Origin: Pseudoalteromonas sp. '520P1 No. 423'
Lineage (GTDB): Bacteria; Pseudomonadota; Gammaproteobacteria; Enterobacterales; Alteromonadaceae
Length of the DNA stretch: 64,000 nucleotides
Reading direction: 5' to 3'
Assembly (NCBI RefSeq): GCF_001269985.1
Contig: NZ_BBZB01000001.1
Location: 3,410,001-3,474,000, forward strand
Position 1 is the first letter of the stretch, and each line of letters begins with the position of its first letter. Positions 1-8,416 of the stretch are shown here, piece by piece. A program made the translations under genes and the position numbers. The notes beneath the pieces are model-generated. The model searched no databases. It was not told where the DNA came from and saw only the letters and a program-made list of their open reading frames with translations.

Positions 1-1816
1 AATAATTATGAGCGGAAGATAAACGTGGAATAATTTGCTTGTTTAGACGCTTAGACCAAAGTTTAACTAAACCCGATTCAACCCATACATGTAAATCACT
101 AATCTGAATTTGATATTCACTAGATAAGCTTGAGTCAGCTAAAAATACTATTTCATACTCTCTTAAATGAGGTCTGGCAATTACATTACCAGGTCTACCT
201 TCTGGCATATGCACTATTTCAGCAAAAATGACATCACTTGAATGGTTACTTTCAGCTTCCAAATGTGTAATAACACTTCGTTTTAAATCATTGTTTAAAT
301 GACAAAAACGCCCCAATAAATTAGCCGCAGATGGTCCATAACAGCCGTTGAATTGAACGATTGAAGAACCCGTATTTTGATCTTCATATAAAGATATCAT
401 AGCAGCAAAAGATATCGGTAAGTCCACTTCAGATAAAGGCTTATCAAGATGTTTTAATAGCGCTTTAGAACTAAGTTTAATAACTGATTTATTTCTATTT
501 TTTGGTGTACTTATTTCTTGTGTTATCAAGTTATCTAATAATGAAATTTGGTTAGCTCCACCTTGAACAGAAGAAGCTGTTCTCAAATGTAAACCAGCAA
601 GTAATGGCGCTTCATAACCAGACTCATTTGAAAAACTGATACCTGACTCATCATCAAGTAATATATCCAAAGGTACAAATTGACCTTCAAACCGAGAATT
701 AAATTTATTTATAAAATCTCTGAATGAATTTTGTTTGGAAATAGATAAAGCTTTAATTAATTTAATTTGTTTTAATAAGCTCGATATTTGATTTTGGCTA
801 AGTTCACACTGTGAATAGGCGCGGTATACATCTAATTGAAAAAGTTTATTTTCTTGTGTTTTTATGGGAAGTTGGTTTAAATACTCAAAAACTTTTTTGT
901 AATCTGAAACACACCTATCAACTTTCTTATCTAATTGTTCTAATTGAAATAAAGAGGTCGCCAAATGATCAGCAGTTTCACTTTGTCCTATTTTATTTAA
1001 AGACTCTACCAAAACCGCATCAGGAGCCTTTCCTGTTAAAGGTAAGGGAATATCAGCCAATAAAACAGATTCATCAATTAACTGTTGAATATAATCAATT
1101 ACATCTGACCTATCTGTTTCATTTTCATGATTATCTTGTTCATCAGAAAAACGCTGTAAAAAAACATCTACTAATTGATTAAAACTGAGCCCTTTTTTAG
1201 CTACTGATAATATAAAGTCAAAATACTCATCTCTTTCAATAGCACTTAATCTATACAGCCTAGAGTCTTCGGATTGATAAGCTTCAATATACCTGCAATG
1301 CTCAGCAACAAAATAATGACTAGTATTTGGATAGTATTTTAATTGTTCACTATGCGCATTGTGTTTTAAAAAATATTCTTTAATAGCACTTAAATAAAAA
1401 ATATCTAATCTTGTTTTACGACTATCTTCAGATAAATCTCTACTAATGATGCGTGTTTCGTCGGTTATTTCTCCCATGCTAATACCGGAAAATAACCCAA
1501 AAGGTGTTGGTCGAGAACACATTCTAATCATATACTTCAGCAAAGCTAATTCTAATTTTTTAGCCTGTTTTATATCTGATTTTTTAACAATCCCATTCTT
1601 TTTCTCTTTTTTATTTTTATAGAATTGTTCTATTCGTTCTAATAAAGAAGGACTCGCTAAATATAGGGCTTCTTGTATCTGTGGATCCATTATCCAATTT
1701 TCAAGAACTTGTTGCGTTTGCTTTTTGCTTGTACCTAAAGACTTTAAAATATCTATAGGTAACCTTGGTGTGCGGATCACAAAAAAATTTTGGTGCTTTA
1801 TACTAGATTTTGACAT
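1..1816 (-). CDS. Lantibiotic dehydratase (LanB-type), N-terminal part, cut by window edge
   Basis: About 605 codons are visible, from an ATG preceded by a short gap after lanC; the C-terminal part lies left of the window. Class I LanB enzymes dehydrate Ser/Thr of a precursor peptide through tRNA-dependent glutamylation in the cytoplasm. The N-terminus FFVIRTPRLP (residues 11-20) and the motif RMCSRPTPFGLFSG (about 98-111) are hallmarks of the glutamylation domain; the R-x-TPFG box is characteristic. It follows lanC by 20 bp in the same orientation, so the two are probably co-transcribed. What I see is the domain match. The activity is inferred from the family and from the neighbouring cyclase and precursor. 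Whether the elimination domain is present cannot be judged here. Confidence 0.9.
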   Translation of the reverse strand, partial: MSKSSIKHQNFFVIRTPRLPIDILKSLGTSKKQTQQVLENWIMDPQIQEALYLASPSLLERIEQFYKNKKEKKNGIVKKSDIKQAKKLELALLKYMIRMCSRPTPFGLFSGISMGEITDETRIISRDLSEDSRKTRLDIFYLSAIKEYFLKHNAHSEQLKYYPNTSHYFVAEHCRYIEAYQSEDSRLYRLSAIERDEYFDFILSVAKKGLSFNQLVDVFLQRFSDEQDNHENETDRSDVIDYIQQLIDESVLLADIPLPLTGKAPDAVLVESLNKIGQSETADHLATSLFQLEQLDKKVDRCVSDYKKVFEYLNQLPIKTQENKLFQLDVYRAYSQCELSQNQISSLLKQIKLIKALSISKQNSFRDFINKFNSRFEGQFVPLDILLDDESGISFSNESGYEAPLLAGLHLRTASSVQGGANQISLLDNLITQEISTPKNRNKSVIKLSSKALLKHLDKPLSEVDLPISFAAMISLYEDQNTGSSIVQFNGCYGPSAANLLGRFCHLNNDLKRSVITHLEAESNHSSDVIFAEIVHMPEGRPGNVIARPHLREYEIVFLADSSLSSEYQIQISDLHVWVESGLVKLWSKRLNKQIIPRLSSAHNY

Positions 1817-1836
1817 TTATTCTTAAACCTTTTCAT

Positions 1837-3054
1837 CTACGCCATCAACAAGCTATCAGCCCAATCGGCGTCTTCACCTAAAGCTGATAATAAACATAAA
1901 CCAATCCCACCATAACCCATTAGAAAACCAGTTTCTTCTTCATATTGATTAGTTAACCCAGAATACATAAATAAACCATGCAACTCATGGTTTTTGTATC
2001 GCTCTAAGGTATAAGTTAACCACTTATTTGCAGCTTGTAATAGTTGAGGTTCTTTTAATTCTTGATGCAATAATTGAAAAATAAGTACTAAACCAGCACT
2101 CCCGTGACACAAACCTGCATCTCGGATCATTCCTTGCCTCTCATCTCTGTGAGCCGAATGAAAACTAATTTCTTTTGCCTTATTTATATATGAAGGCATT
2201 TCTAATGCATTCCCTACACGAGCTAAGGTTAGTGCTATCGTTAAATCACCATAACACCAGCCTAAACGAGAACCGTTGTTATCATTACAAGATGAACCGA
2301 AACAGCTTATTTTGTTCTCTTCTTTCAGCTCTTGGTCTAAAAGCCAATCACAACTTTGGACTAATAAGCGTTTAGTACGATCAAATAAAGATGGAATTTT
2401 TAGAGCAGGCAATATAGCCGCAATAATACTTGGAACACCATGGGCTAACCCTAGGTTATATTCTACGGCTTCAGGCTCATCTTTATTAAAACGATACACA
2501 GAATCTTTCGGTTGTGACCAGGAAAGCGTATTTTCAGATATTTGAATAGCTGAATCTTCAAAATGTTTGATTATTTTTTCAAATAGTGATTTAGATGGAT
2601 ATTTTAATTGCCTTCTTCCTGCATACATAGCGATGCCAGACAAACCTAATACCATTTCAATTTCACCTTGCCAATTATCAATGCAGAGAGTATTAAACAA
2701 AATATCATCTATTTCTTCGCATAACTCAGGATCATAATCAGCTTCTTGCGCTTGGTTAATATACTCTAAAAACCAACCTTGACCACTTAACCCAGAACTT
2801 AAATCATAACGATTAATACTCAATGATAACTGTGATTGCAAAAACTCTAATTTCTCATTAAAAATATTCTCATCAACTAATTCAAAATTATATTGACTGA
2901 GTTTAAATAAAAAAAGCAAATCTCCAGTTAAGCCACTGAGCAAACCACTATTTGTATTTTGGTTTTCTAAGTTTAAAATTTTTTGATTAAATTTATTTAA
3001 AATTTGATTAATGATTTCTTTATTCTGTATTGCATATTCTAACGCCTGAACCAC
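1837..3054 (-). CDS. LanC-type lanthionine cyclase
   Basis: 405 aa, the usual LanC length. LanC is a zinc enzyme that joins Cys thiols to dehydrated Ser/Thr to form (methyl)lanthionine rings. The expected zinc ligands are present: Cys267 in GWCYGD and Cys316-His317 in LCHGSAG. His205 in the GLAHG motif matches the conserved active-site histidine. GG-containing repeats (SGLTGDL, SGLSGQG, LGLSGIA, MGYGGIG) recur along the protein, as expected of the alpha-toroid fold. The ATG start has an AAGGA ribosome site about 6 nt upstream. It is the first gene of a leftward operon with the LanB-type gene and diverges from the precursor gene. Confidence 0.93.
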   Translation of the reverse strand: MVQALEYAIQNKEIINQILNKFNQKILNLENQNTNSGLLSGLTGDLLFLFKLSQYNFELVDENIFNEKLEFLQSQLSLSINRYDLSSGLSGQGWFLEYINQAQEADYDPELCEEIDDILFNTLCIDNWQGEIEMVLGLSGIAMYAGRRQLKYPSKSLFEKIIKHFEDSAIQISENTLSWSQPKDSVYRFNKDEPEAVEYNLGLAHGVPSIIAAILPALKIPSLFDRTKRLLVQSCDWLLDQELKEENKISCFGSSCNDNNGSRLGWCYGDLTIALTLARVGNALEMPSYINKAKEISFHSAHRDERQGMIRDAGLCHGSAGLVLIFQLLHQELKEPQLLQAANKWLTYTLERYKNHELHGLFMYSGLTNQYEEETGFLMGYGGIGLCLLSALGEDADWADSLLMA

Positions 3055-3337
3055 AAAATATCCTTTTATGTTTTTTAATTGCTTTTCGGTAACATGTAAA
3101 AATCACCTAAAACAGCAATGTACCCCAGACAGATGAATTTAACCAACTGTTTTTTATTATAAAATGAAATTTAATAAAATTCAGAATAAGAATAAAGCTA
3201 TTGTAAACACTAACTAGATACTCCGGATGTTTCTAAATATATACAACTAACTATCTAAAATAAAAAGTATTGAAATCAAAAATAACAAAAGGTAATCTAA
3301 AAGAGGTACAAAATAAAATCTAAAAAGGAATATAGTT

Positions 3338-3610
3338 ATGAAATTGAGATTAAAAAAGAAAAAAATTAAAAATTTAGTTTCTAAATTGGGCGAGTTACCA
3401 TTAGCAGCAACTCCTAATGTAGCAGGCGGTATAACTCCGGCAACAAACTTTGATGTTTGTGATGGAACCACATTTTGCCATACAAATAAAGTTAATCAAT
3501 GTGCTCCTGTACACACTGATGATTGTAATACTACAATTGGAGACACGTTTACAGGTGCTGCCATATGTCAAACAGGCGTTTGTGGAAGCACAGGTAGAGT
3601 TTGTGGCTAA
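3338..3610 (+). CDS. Putative class I lanthipeptide precursor
   Basis: 90 aa. The N-terminus is very basic (MKLRLKKKKIKNLVSKLGEL), like class I leader peptides of the KKL-rich type, and a Gly-Gly at residues 30-31 (PNVAGG) is a plausible leader end. The remaining 59 residues hold seven Cys (41, 47, 55, 63, 77, 82, 89), twelve Thr and a single Ser, so mature rings would be almost all methyllanthionine. The start has an AGGA site 8 nt upstream. It is divergent from lanC/lanB across a 283-bp spacer. The precursor role is inferred from composition and position. The cleavage site and ring pattern are unknown. Confidence 0.8.
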   Translation: MKLRLKKKKIKNLVSKLGELPLAATPNVAGGITPATNFDVCDGTTFCHTNKVNQCAPVHTDDCNTTIGDTFTGAAICQTGVCGSTGRVCG

Positions 3611-4121
3611 ATAACACATTAAAAAAGTTGGTACTCTTTAAATCATTTTTATTTAACGAGTACCTGATATTAACCTAATTGTTTAGTGTAATGTATTATA
3701 TAGAATCTTACACCCATAGTTATAGGGTAAACTAACCTATACGCCCTCACTACTTGCTCGCCTATATTATTTATATTTGGCATGATAATTACCTTAATCG
3801 TGTCTAATCTGAAAAAGATTTAGAAAATGTATCAACTATAATATATTTCAAATTAGCTAATAACTCACATCTTAGAAAAATTAGTACAAAAAATTACAAA
3901 TGGGGCTTATCATTTGCCAATAAAGTAAAAATATAAACACCAAGTGTAAAAGTTGATTACTTTGAAAAAGAAATACATAGCACTGTTGGTATCATGGCCT
4001 TAGCTTTGGCTTAAAAAGATAACTTTTAATGATACTGCACCATAAACTAAACAATTAATATCTCTTTATTTAAAATACGATAACGGCGATAATTTCTTTA
4101 ATTAAAACAATAAGACAGAAT
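3611..4121. other. 511-bp gap without a recognisable gene
   Basis: Apart from the hairpin just after the precursor, I see no ORF with convincing coding character on either strand. A short open stretch ending at about 4013 (final residues HSTVGIMALALA) could be the tail of a decayed gene, but I cannot assign it to a family. Confidence 0.4.
3630..3664 (+). terminator. Strong hairpin after the precursor gene
   Basis: A 7-bp stem GGTACTC/GAGTACC continues, after one mismatch, into TTAAAT/ATTTAA around a loop of about 7 nt. It starts 20 bp after the precursor stop codon. There is no T-run behind it, so it may stabilise or process the mRNA rather than terminate transcription. Confidence 0.45.
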
Positions 4122-5243
4122 ATGAAGATATTAATTGTAGGTTCTGGCATTGCGGGTTTGAGCCTTTTTCATAAATTAAAGCATACCCAGCATGAGATTG
4201 ATCTCATTGAAAAAGCACCAAGTGCACGCCTGCAAGGTGCTGGTATTTGTTTACCTGCAAATGCTATGGCTGGTTTTGAAAGCTTAGGTTTTAAAGATGA
4301 AATATTAAAACATGCGCATCAAGTGACTGAAGTGCGTTTTGAAAAAGCCTCCAGAAAGCTATTGAGCAAAGCTTCATTATTAGAAGCGCCGCTCAATCAG
4401 CAGCCTTTTGTGGCATTAGAGCGTGATAATTTAATGCAGGTTTTGCTTAAAGATATTGAAACTAATGTGCAATATAATAAATTCATCTGTGATCTACAGC
4501 ACAATGACAATACATGTTTAGTCTCTTTTAATGATAACTCACAAAAAGAATATGATTTAGTAGTAGCTGCAGATGGTATTAATTCAGATACACGAAATAA
4601 AGTATTTGATACGCCAGATTTACTAGACTTAAAGGTATCAAACTGGCGTTTTTGTATTGATTATCCAAATCATAATATGCAACCAAGTTACCTACTTGGG
4701 GAAAATGATTTATTCATGTTTTACCCAATATCAAAAGATAAACTTTATTGTTATGGTCAAATTTCAGACCCTACCGGTGAGATTTTTAAACTTGATGCCA
4801 AACAAGGTATGAAACAGGTGTTTTCTGGTTATGAGCAATCAGTAAAAAATGCCATTTATAACGCAGATGCGGTTATTAAAGGCCAGCTAAAATCAGTTAA
4901 ATCTCGTGAAGTATTTAAACATAATGTATTGCTTATTGGTGATGCTTTACATGGTTGCCCTCCTTCGTTACAACAAGGTGTTGGGATGGCACTCGAAGAT
5001 GTTTTAGCACTAAGCCAACTATTAGTTGACGCAAACAATACATCAGAACAAGTTTTGAGGTTATTTAAAGAACAGAGGCTTACTCGGATCAGTTGGGTCA
5101 TTGATGAATCAAACAAAGTGATAAAGCTAGCTAAGCTTGGTAAAAGTTTATTTGGCCGTTTATTACGTAATACCATAGTGCGGATCACAGGGCCACAAAA
5201 CGTAAAAGGTTGGCGAAAGTTAATTAATAACGACCTCTTATAA
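4122..5243 (+). CDS. FAD-dependent aromatic-ring hydroxylase-like monooxygenase
   Basis: 373 aa. The N-terminal dinucleotide-binding motif VGSGIAGLSLFHKL and the C-terminal GDALHGCPPSLQQGVGMALE (second FAD/ribityl-binding motif, GD...P) place it in the UbiH/PHBH flavoprotein monooxygenase superfamily. VVAADGINSDTR in the middle is the conserved DG motif. Such enzymes use NAD(P)H and O2 to hydroxylate aromatic or polycyclic substrates. The substrate cannot be told. The gene stands alone between the lan locus and the DUF3545 gene, so a tailoring role for the lanthipeptide is possible but unsupported. Confidence 0.8.
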   Translation: MKILIVGSGIAGLSLFHKLKHTQHEIDLIEKAPSARLQGAGICLPANAMAGFESLGFKDEILKHAHQVTEVRFEKASRKLLSKASLLEAPLNQQPFVALERDNLMQVLLKDIETNVQYNKFICDLQHNDNTCLVSFNDNSQKEYDLVVAADGINSDTRNKVFDTPDLLDLKVSNWRFCIDYPNHNMQPSYLLGENDLFMFYPISKDKLYCYGQISDPTGEIFKLDAKQGMKQVFSGYEQSVKNAIYNADAVIKGQLKSVKSREVFKHNVLLIGDALHGCPPSLQQGVGMALEDVLALSQLLVDANNTSEQVLRLFKEQRLTRISWVIDESNKVIKLAKLGKSLFGRLLRNTIVRITGPQNVKGWRKLINNDLL

Positions 5244-5330
5244 TACTTTCATTGAATTGTCATTCACAAGTAACACTTCTGTCATATTTTCAATCTAAAG
5301 TTTGCATAAACCACAAACAAGGAAATAATC

Positions 5331-5534
5331 ATGGCAGAATCACAGTTTTTAGACGACATTTCAGATTTACTAGAAGACTCAGAGAATACAACATCTGAGC
5401 GCAGAGGAAGAAAAACAAAAAAAAGAAAATGGCGTGAAATAGAGGCTATTAAGGAAAAACAACGCTTACGCCGTGAATTGATTGAATACAATGAATTCAC
5501 TTATGAAGACGATGTCGAAGAAATTTTTGCTTAA
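5331..5534 (+). CDS. DUF3545 family small protein
   Basis: 67 aa, acidic at both ends with a basic centre (RRGRKTKKRKWREIEAIKEK). The KWREIEAI...K..L..EL pattern is typical of DUF3545, a short uncharacterised family of marine gammaproteobacteria. An AAGGAA site sits about 7 nt before the ATG. It is predicted cytosolic with no membrane segment. The function is unknown. Confidence 0.8.
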   Translation: MAESQFLDDISDLLEDSENTTSERRGRKTKKRKWREIEAIKEKQRLRRELIEYNEFTYEDDVEEIFA

Positions 5535-5582
5535 CTACCCAGCTTAATTTCGACTTGTATTACACAGTTTGGGTTTAGATAT

Positions 5583-5626
5583 AAACAGTGTTTATTGTAC
5601 ATAAGCTAATACACGAAACACTGTTT
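5583..5626 (+). terminator. Inverted repeat after the DUF3545 gene
   Basis: Perfect 11-bp arms AAACAGTGTTT/AAACACTGTTT are separated by a 22-nt loop and start about 50 bp after the stop codon. It is a possible 3' hairpin of the DUF3545 transcript. The long loop and weak T-tract make termination uncertain. Confidence 0.4.
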
Positions 5627-5809
5627 AAATCTTATAATTTGATTTTTGTATGAAAAATATTATTAAGCTGTCTTCTCATACGTATTTTGATCTACTAATT
5701 TTAATAACTCACTCAAGTTATTCTCTTTTTATTATAAGTCATTTTCCCAACACTCAAATTACTTATTGGTAAATTTTGAGTACTTAAATTATGTAAATTA
5801 GAATTTTAA

Positions 5810-6095
5810 ATATAATGATCATATTTGTTAAATCTGATTCAAATTTGATATGTAAAACCACAACAAATTCATTATTGACTAAGCGGACAATTACATCAAC
5901 ACCTCTAAATTCATGCTTAGAGTAAAAGTAAATACTTTCATAACTTTCTCAACCACATCATTTAAAAAATTATCGTTCAGGTTTTTAAAGTCATTAATAT
6001 CAATAAATAATACCGCGGATTATATATTCATTTTTGATCCAATAATCAATCATATGTATTTAACATTAGCCGCCTCAAAGAATAGCCTGTGATCA
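5810..6095 (-). pseudogene. Decayed GGDEF (diguanylate cyclase) domain
   Basis: Reading the minus strand gives HRLFFEAAN, then AVLFIDINDFKNLNDNF (the start of a GGDEF domain, the metal-binding IDIDDFK region), a frame change, then RGVDVIVRLVNNEFVVVL, where RLGGDEFVVVL would be expected. The signature GGDEF has become VNNEF, and at least two stop codons and a frameshift interrupt the reading. It is clearly a dead remnant of a c-di-GMP synthase. The N-terminal sensory part is gone or unrecognisable. The rest of the 5535-6227 spacer shows no gene. Confidence 0.7.
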
Positions 6096-6227
6096 CTTAA
6101 TATTGGTTTTTTATTTTAATAGATAAATATATCAAACAAGTTTTTATTCAGTAATTTTGACCTTTATTGGATTTTTTAATTGATACTACTCATAATTAAA
6201 TATCATTTTTTTGAACTTAACATCTCT

Positions 6228-6980
6228 ATGAACATGCGTTTATACTTCTTTTTTATTTTGTTATGTATATTCAGTGACTCGCCCACTTTTGCTGAATCAA
6301 AACGTCCAAATTTAATTAGGGATAACGACATTTTGGTTGTAACTGAACCATGGCCACCTTTCAATTATGTTAATCACAATAATCAAGTCGTTGGCATAGC
6401 TACAGACATGTTAAAAAAGGTAATGAAAGAGGCGGGATTTACATACAAAATAGAAGTATATGGCTGGAATAGAGCGTATAACCTGTCTAAAAACAACAAA
6501 AACACCCTTATTTACACCATTTTTAGAATTGGCAGTAGAGAGTCTGATTTTCAATGGATTTGCCCGCTAATTTCAACGCAAGGAGTTAGCATATACAGCT
6601 TAGATAATAGAAATGATATAAAAATAAAGCATATTGATGATCTAAAGTCATACCATTTAGGTGTTGTAGGTAGTGGTGTCACTTATGACTATTTGATGGC
6701 TCAAGGGTTTTCTGTCGATAAGAATGTGGATATCGCAACCGATGAATTAGCCAATATTCGAAAATTATTTAAAGGCAGAATAGATTTAATCATTCAAGAA
6801 GAAGAACCTTTAGAACTTAGAATGCAACAAGTAGGTTTACCTATAGCAAGACTGAAAAAGGTATTTTCAATTTTATCTAACGAAGAAAGACAAGCATGTA
6901 TGGCTATGAGCCTAGATACACCAAAGTCAGTTATTCAAAGATTACAAAACGCGTTAAATAAAGTGCAGAATAAAAAGTAG
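6228..6980 (+). CDS. Periplasmic solute-binding protein (SBP_bac_3 type)
   Basis: 250 aa from the chosen ATG. A TTG start 48 nt upstream would only add a short tail in front of the signal peptide (MRLYFFFILLCIFSDSPTFA). The mature part begins DILVVTEPWPPFNYVNHNN..., the classical opening of family 3 amino-acid-type binding proteins, and has the two-lobe pattern (GVVGSGVTYDYL, RIDLIIQEEE). There are no transporter permease genes beside it, as is common for orphan binding proteins of this kind in Alteromonadales. It probably scavenges or senses a small polar ligand in the periplasm. The ligand is unknown. Confidence 0.75.
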   Translation: MNMRLYFFFILLCIFSDSPTFAESKRPNLIRDNDILVVTEPWPPFNYVNHNNQVVGIATDMLKKVMKEAGFTYKIEVYGWNRAYNLSKNNKNTLIYTIFRIGSRESDFQWICPLISTQGVSIYSLDNRNDIKIKHIDDLKSYHLGVVGSGVTYDYLMAQGFSVDKNVDIATDELANIRKLFKGRIDLIIQEEEPLELRMQQVGLPIARLKKVFSILSNEERQACMAMSLDTPKSVIQRLQNALNKVQNKK

Positions 6981-7069
6981 CGCAATTATTTTTTCAGAAT
7001 AACTCAAGTGTTTTCCTAGCGATTAAGGTATATTCTTGCCCAAGGGTAATTCAGCTAAAATATATAACC

Positions 7070-7345
7070 ATGAAAGAAGATATTCCTAAGGTATCAACCT
7101 CTGAGCGTGATGCTTTACTTGAAAACGTAAAAACAGATTTTGAATACTACCAAGCTAGTATTATAAAAGATGATGAAACGGGCAACGGTCAAAAATTTAA
7201 ACTATTTGTAATGGCTAATATGACTACGTTTCACTTGATCCATAACTCAAGTACCGCAGCTGAATTAGATGAGTTTTGTAATAAATATCAATGGTTTTAC
7301 CCACTATTCATTACCATCAAAGAATTACTTGAAGAAAAAGAATAA
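7070..7345 (+). CDS. Hypothetical protein, 91 aa
   Basis: Soluble, acidic, no signal peptide or membrane segment. The central stretch KLFVMANMTTFHLIHNSS and the acidic end KELLEEKE suggest a small folded helical protein. I do not recognise a family. There is no clear ribosome site before the ATG. It sits alone between two unrelated genes, the next one being convergent. Confidence 0.55.
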   Translation: MKEDIPKVSTSERDALLENVKTDFEYYQASIIKDDETGNGQKFKLFVMANMTTFHLIHNSSTAAELDEFCNKYQWFYPLFITIKELLEEKE

Positions 7346-7389
7346 AGTGACTATTTGCTTTATTCTTTTTTAAATCTATCAGTCTTTAA

Positions 7390-7839
7390 TTAGTATGAAT
7401 GTTTTTTAATATCATGATACTGCAAAAGCACATTAATAATTTGCCATTGGTTTTTATCATTTTTAACTAAATGCATATAATCAACCCAATCATCAGTAGT
7501 TAATTTAACAGAAGCAATGCGTTTATCTAAAGCGAGAACTTCTATTTCAACTTTTGGATTATCTCCAAATTTATCTCCATTTTTATTATAGTTTTTCGCT
7601 ACTTTAAGCATAGTGTCAAAGCTTGTTTGCATAATAAACTCTGAACCATCTTTTTGTTGCCAATGGGTTCTTTTAGCTAATTCAGGATGCAAAGCCTTTT
7701 CCATTAATTCAGGCTTAGCCTTATGCTGAGATATCATGTAATTTTTCACAGCCTCTATTACAGCCTGCTTCTCCTCTTTATGGTTACTGGCAAAGAGTGA
7801 AAATGATAATAGTGCCAATGAAAATAGAATAAAACGCAT
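7390..7839 (-). CDS. NTF2-like / lumazine-binding-2 family secreted protein
   Basis: 149 aa with a clear signal peptide (MRFILFSLALLSFSLFASNH). The mature part EEKQAVIEAVKNYMISQHKA...MEKALHPELAKR...ASVKLTTDDWVDYMHLVK follows the pattern of the putative lumazine-binding / nuclear transport factor 2-like fold, a small conical fold used for ligand binding or as an enzyme scaffold. It is probably periplasmic. The exact role is unknown. Confidence 0.7.
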   Translation of the reverse strand: MRFILFSLALLSFSLFASNHKEEKQAVIEAVKNYMISQHKAKPELMEKALHPELAKRTHWQQKDGSEFIMQTSFDTMLKVAKNYNKNGDKFGDNPKVEIEVLALDKRIASVKLTTDDWVDYMHLVKNDKNQWQIINVLLQYHDIKKHSY

Positions 7840-7868
7840 GTAAATTTCCTTTTCAATTATTGTCTAAG

Positions 7869-8210
7869 CTAGCTTTTAATAATTTCACCAAAGTTCACAT
7901 GAAAATGCAGATGCTTTGAATCTTGGTAATCACCTAAGTTAGTCATTACTCTGGCTGCACCATTTTCCTCACTGACCTTTTTAGATATAAGCTGCACAAC
8001 TTTAATCAACTCATCAAATACCGCTTTATAGGGAGACTCGACTTCAATAAATGAGCTAATATGCATCTTAGGGATCACCACAATATGCACCTGCCAATGA
8101 GGCTGAGTATGCTTAAAAGCTAAAATAGCATCTGTTTCATGTACAACCTCAACAGCTAACTCGCCTGTTAAAATTAAATCACAATAAATATCTGTTCCAG
8201 TATAAAGCAT
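7869..8210 (-). CDS. HIT family hydrolase
   Basis: 113 aa from the chosen ATG, which has a strong GGAGG site 5 nt upstream; a start 39 nt earlier lacks one. The HIT motif HLHFHVNFGE near the C-terminus fits the H-x-H-x-H pattern of nucleotide-binding histidine-triad proteins, and the N-terminal half shows the usual AFKHTQPHWQVHIVVIPKMH segment. HIT proteins hydrolyse nucleoside phosphoramidates or dinucleotides. The substrate is unknown. It is transcribed in the same direction as the downstream NTF2-like gene, with a 29-bp gap. Confidence 0.85.
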   Translation of the reverse strand: MLYTGTDIYCDLILTGELAVEVVHETDAILAFKHTQPHWQVHIVVIPKMHISSFIEVESPYKAVFDELIKVVQLISKKVSEENGAARVMTNLGDYQDSKHLHFHVNFGEIIKS

Positions 8211-8416
8211 ACCAACCTCCAACAAAGATGAACCTAATTTAAATAGCATAAACTCTCATATTGGTAATAGCTACACATGTAGCATTCATTAATTGCTCAT
8301 AAATAATCTTGTGAAAAGTTTTTAATTATTTATAACTTTTTAAAAATATGTGATATTAGCGCTACTTAAGTAACTGTTTCATAAACCCATATCCTTTATT
8401 GAGAATTCTGTTCTAT

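Noticed and set aside
811..1182. Plus-strand ORF of 123 codons
   Set aside because: It lies wholly within the lanB-type gene on the opposite strand and has no family resemblance.
3247..3619. Minus-strand ORFs over the precursor peptide
   Set aside because: They have no ribosome site and their composition simply mirrors the plus-strand precursor.
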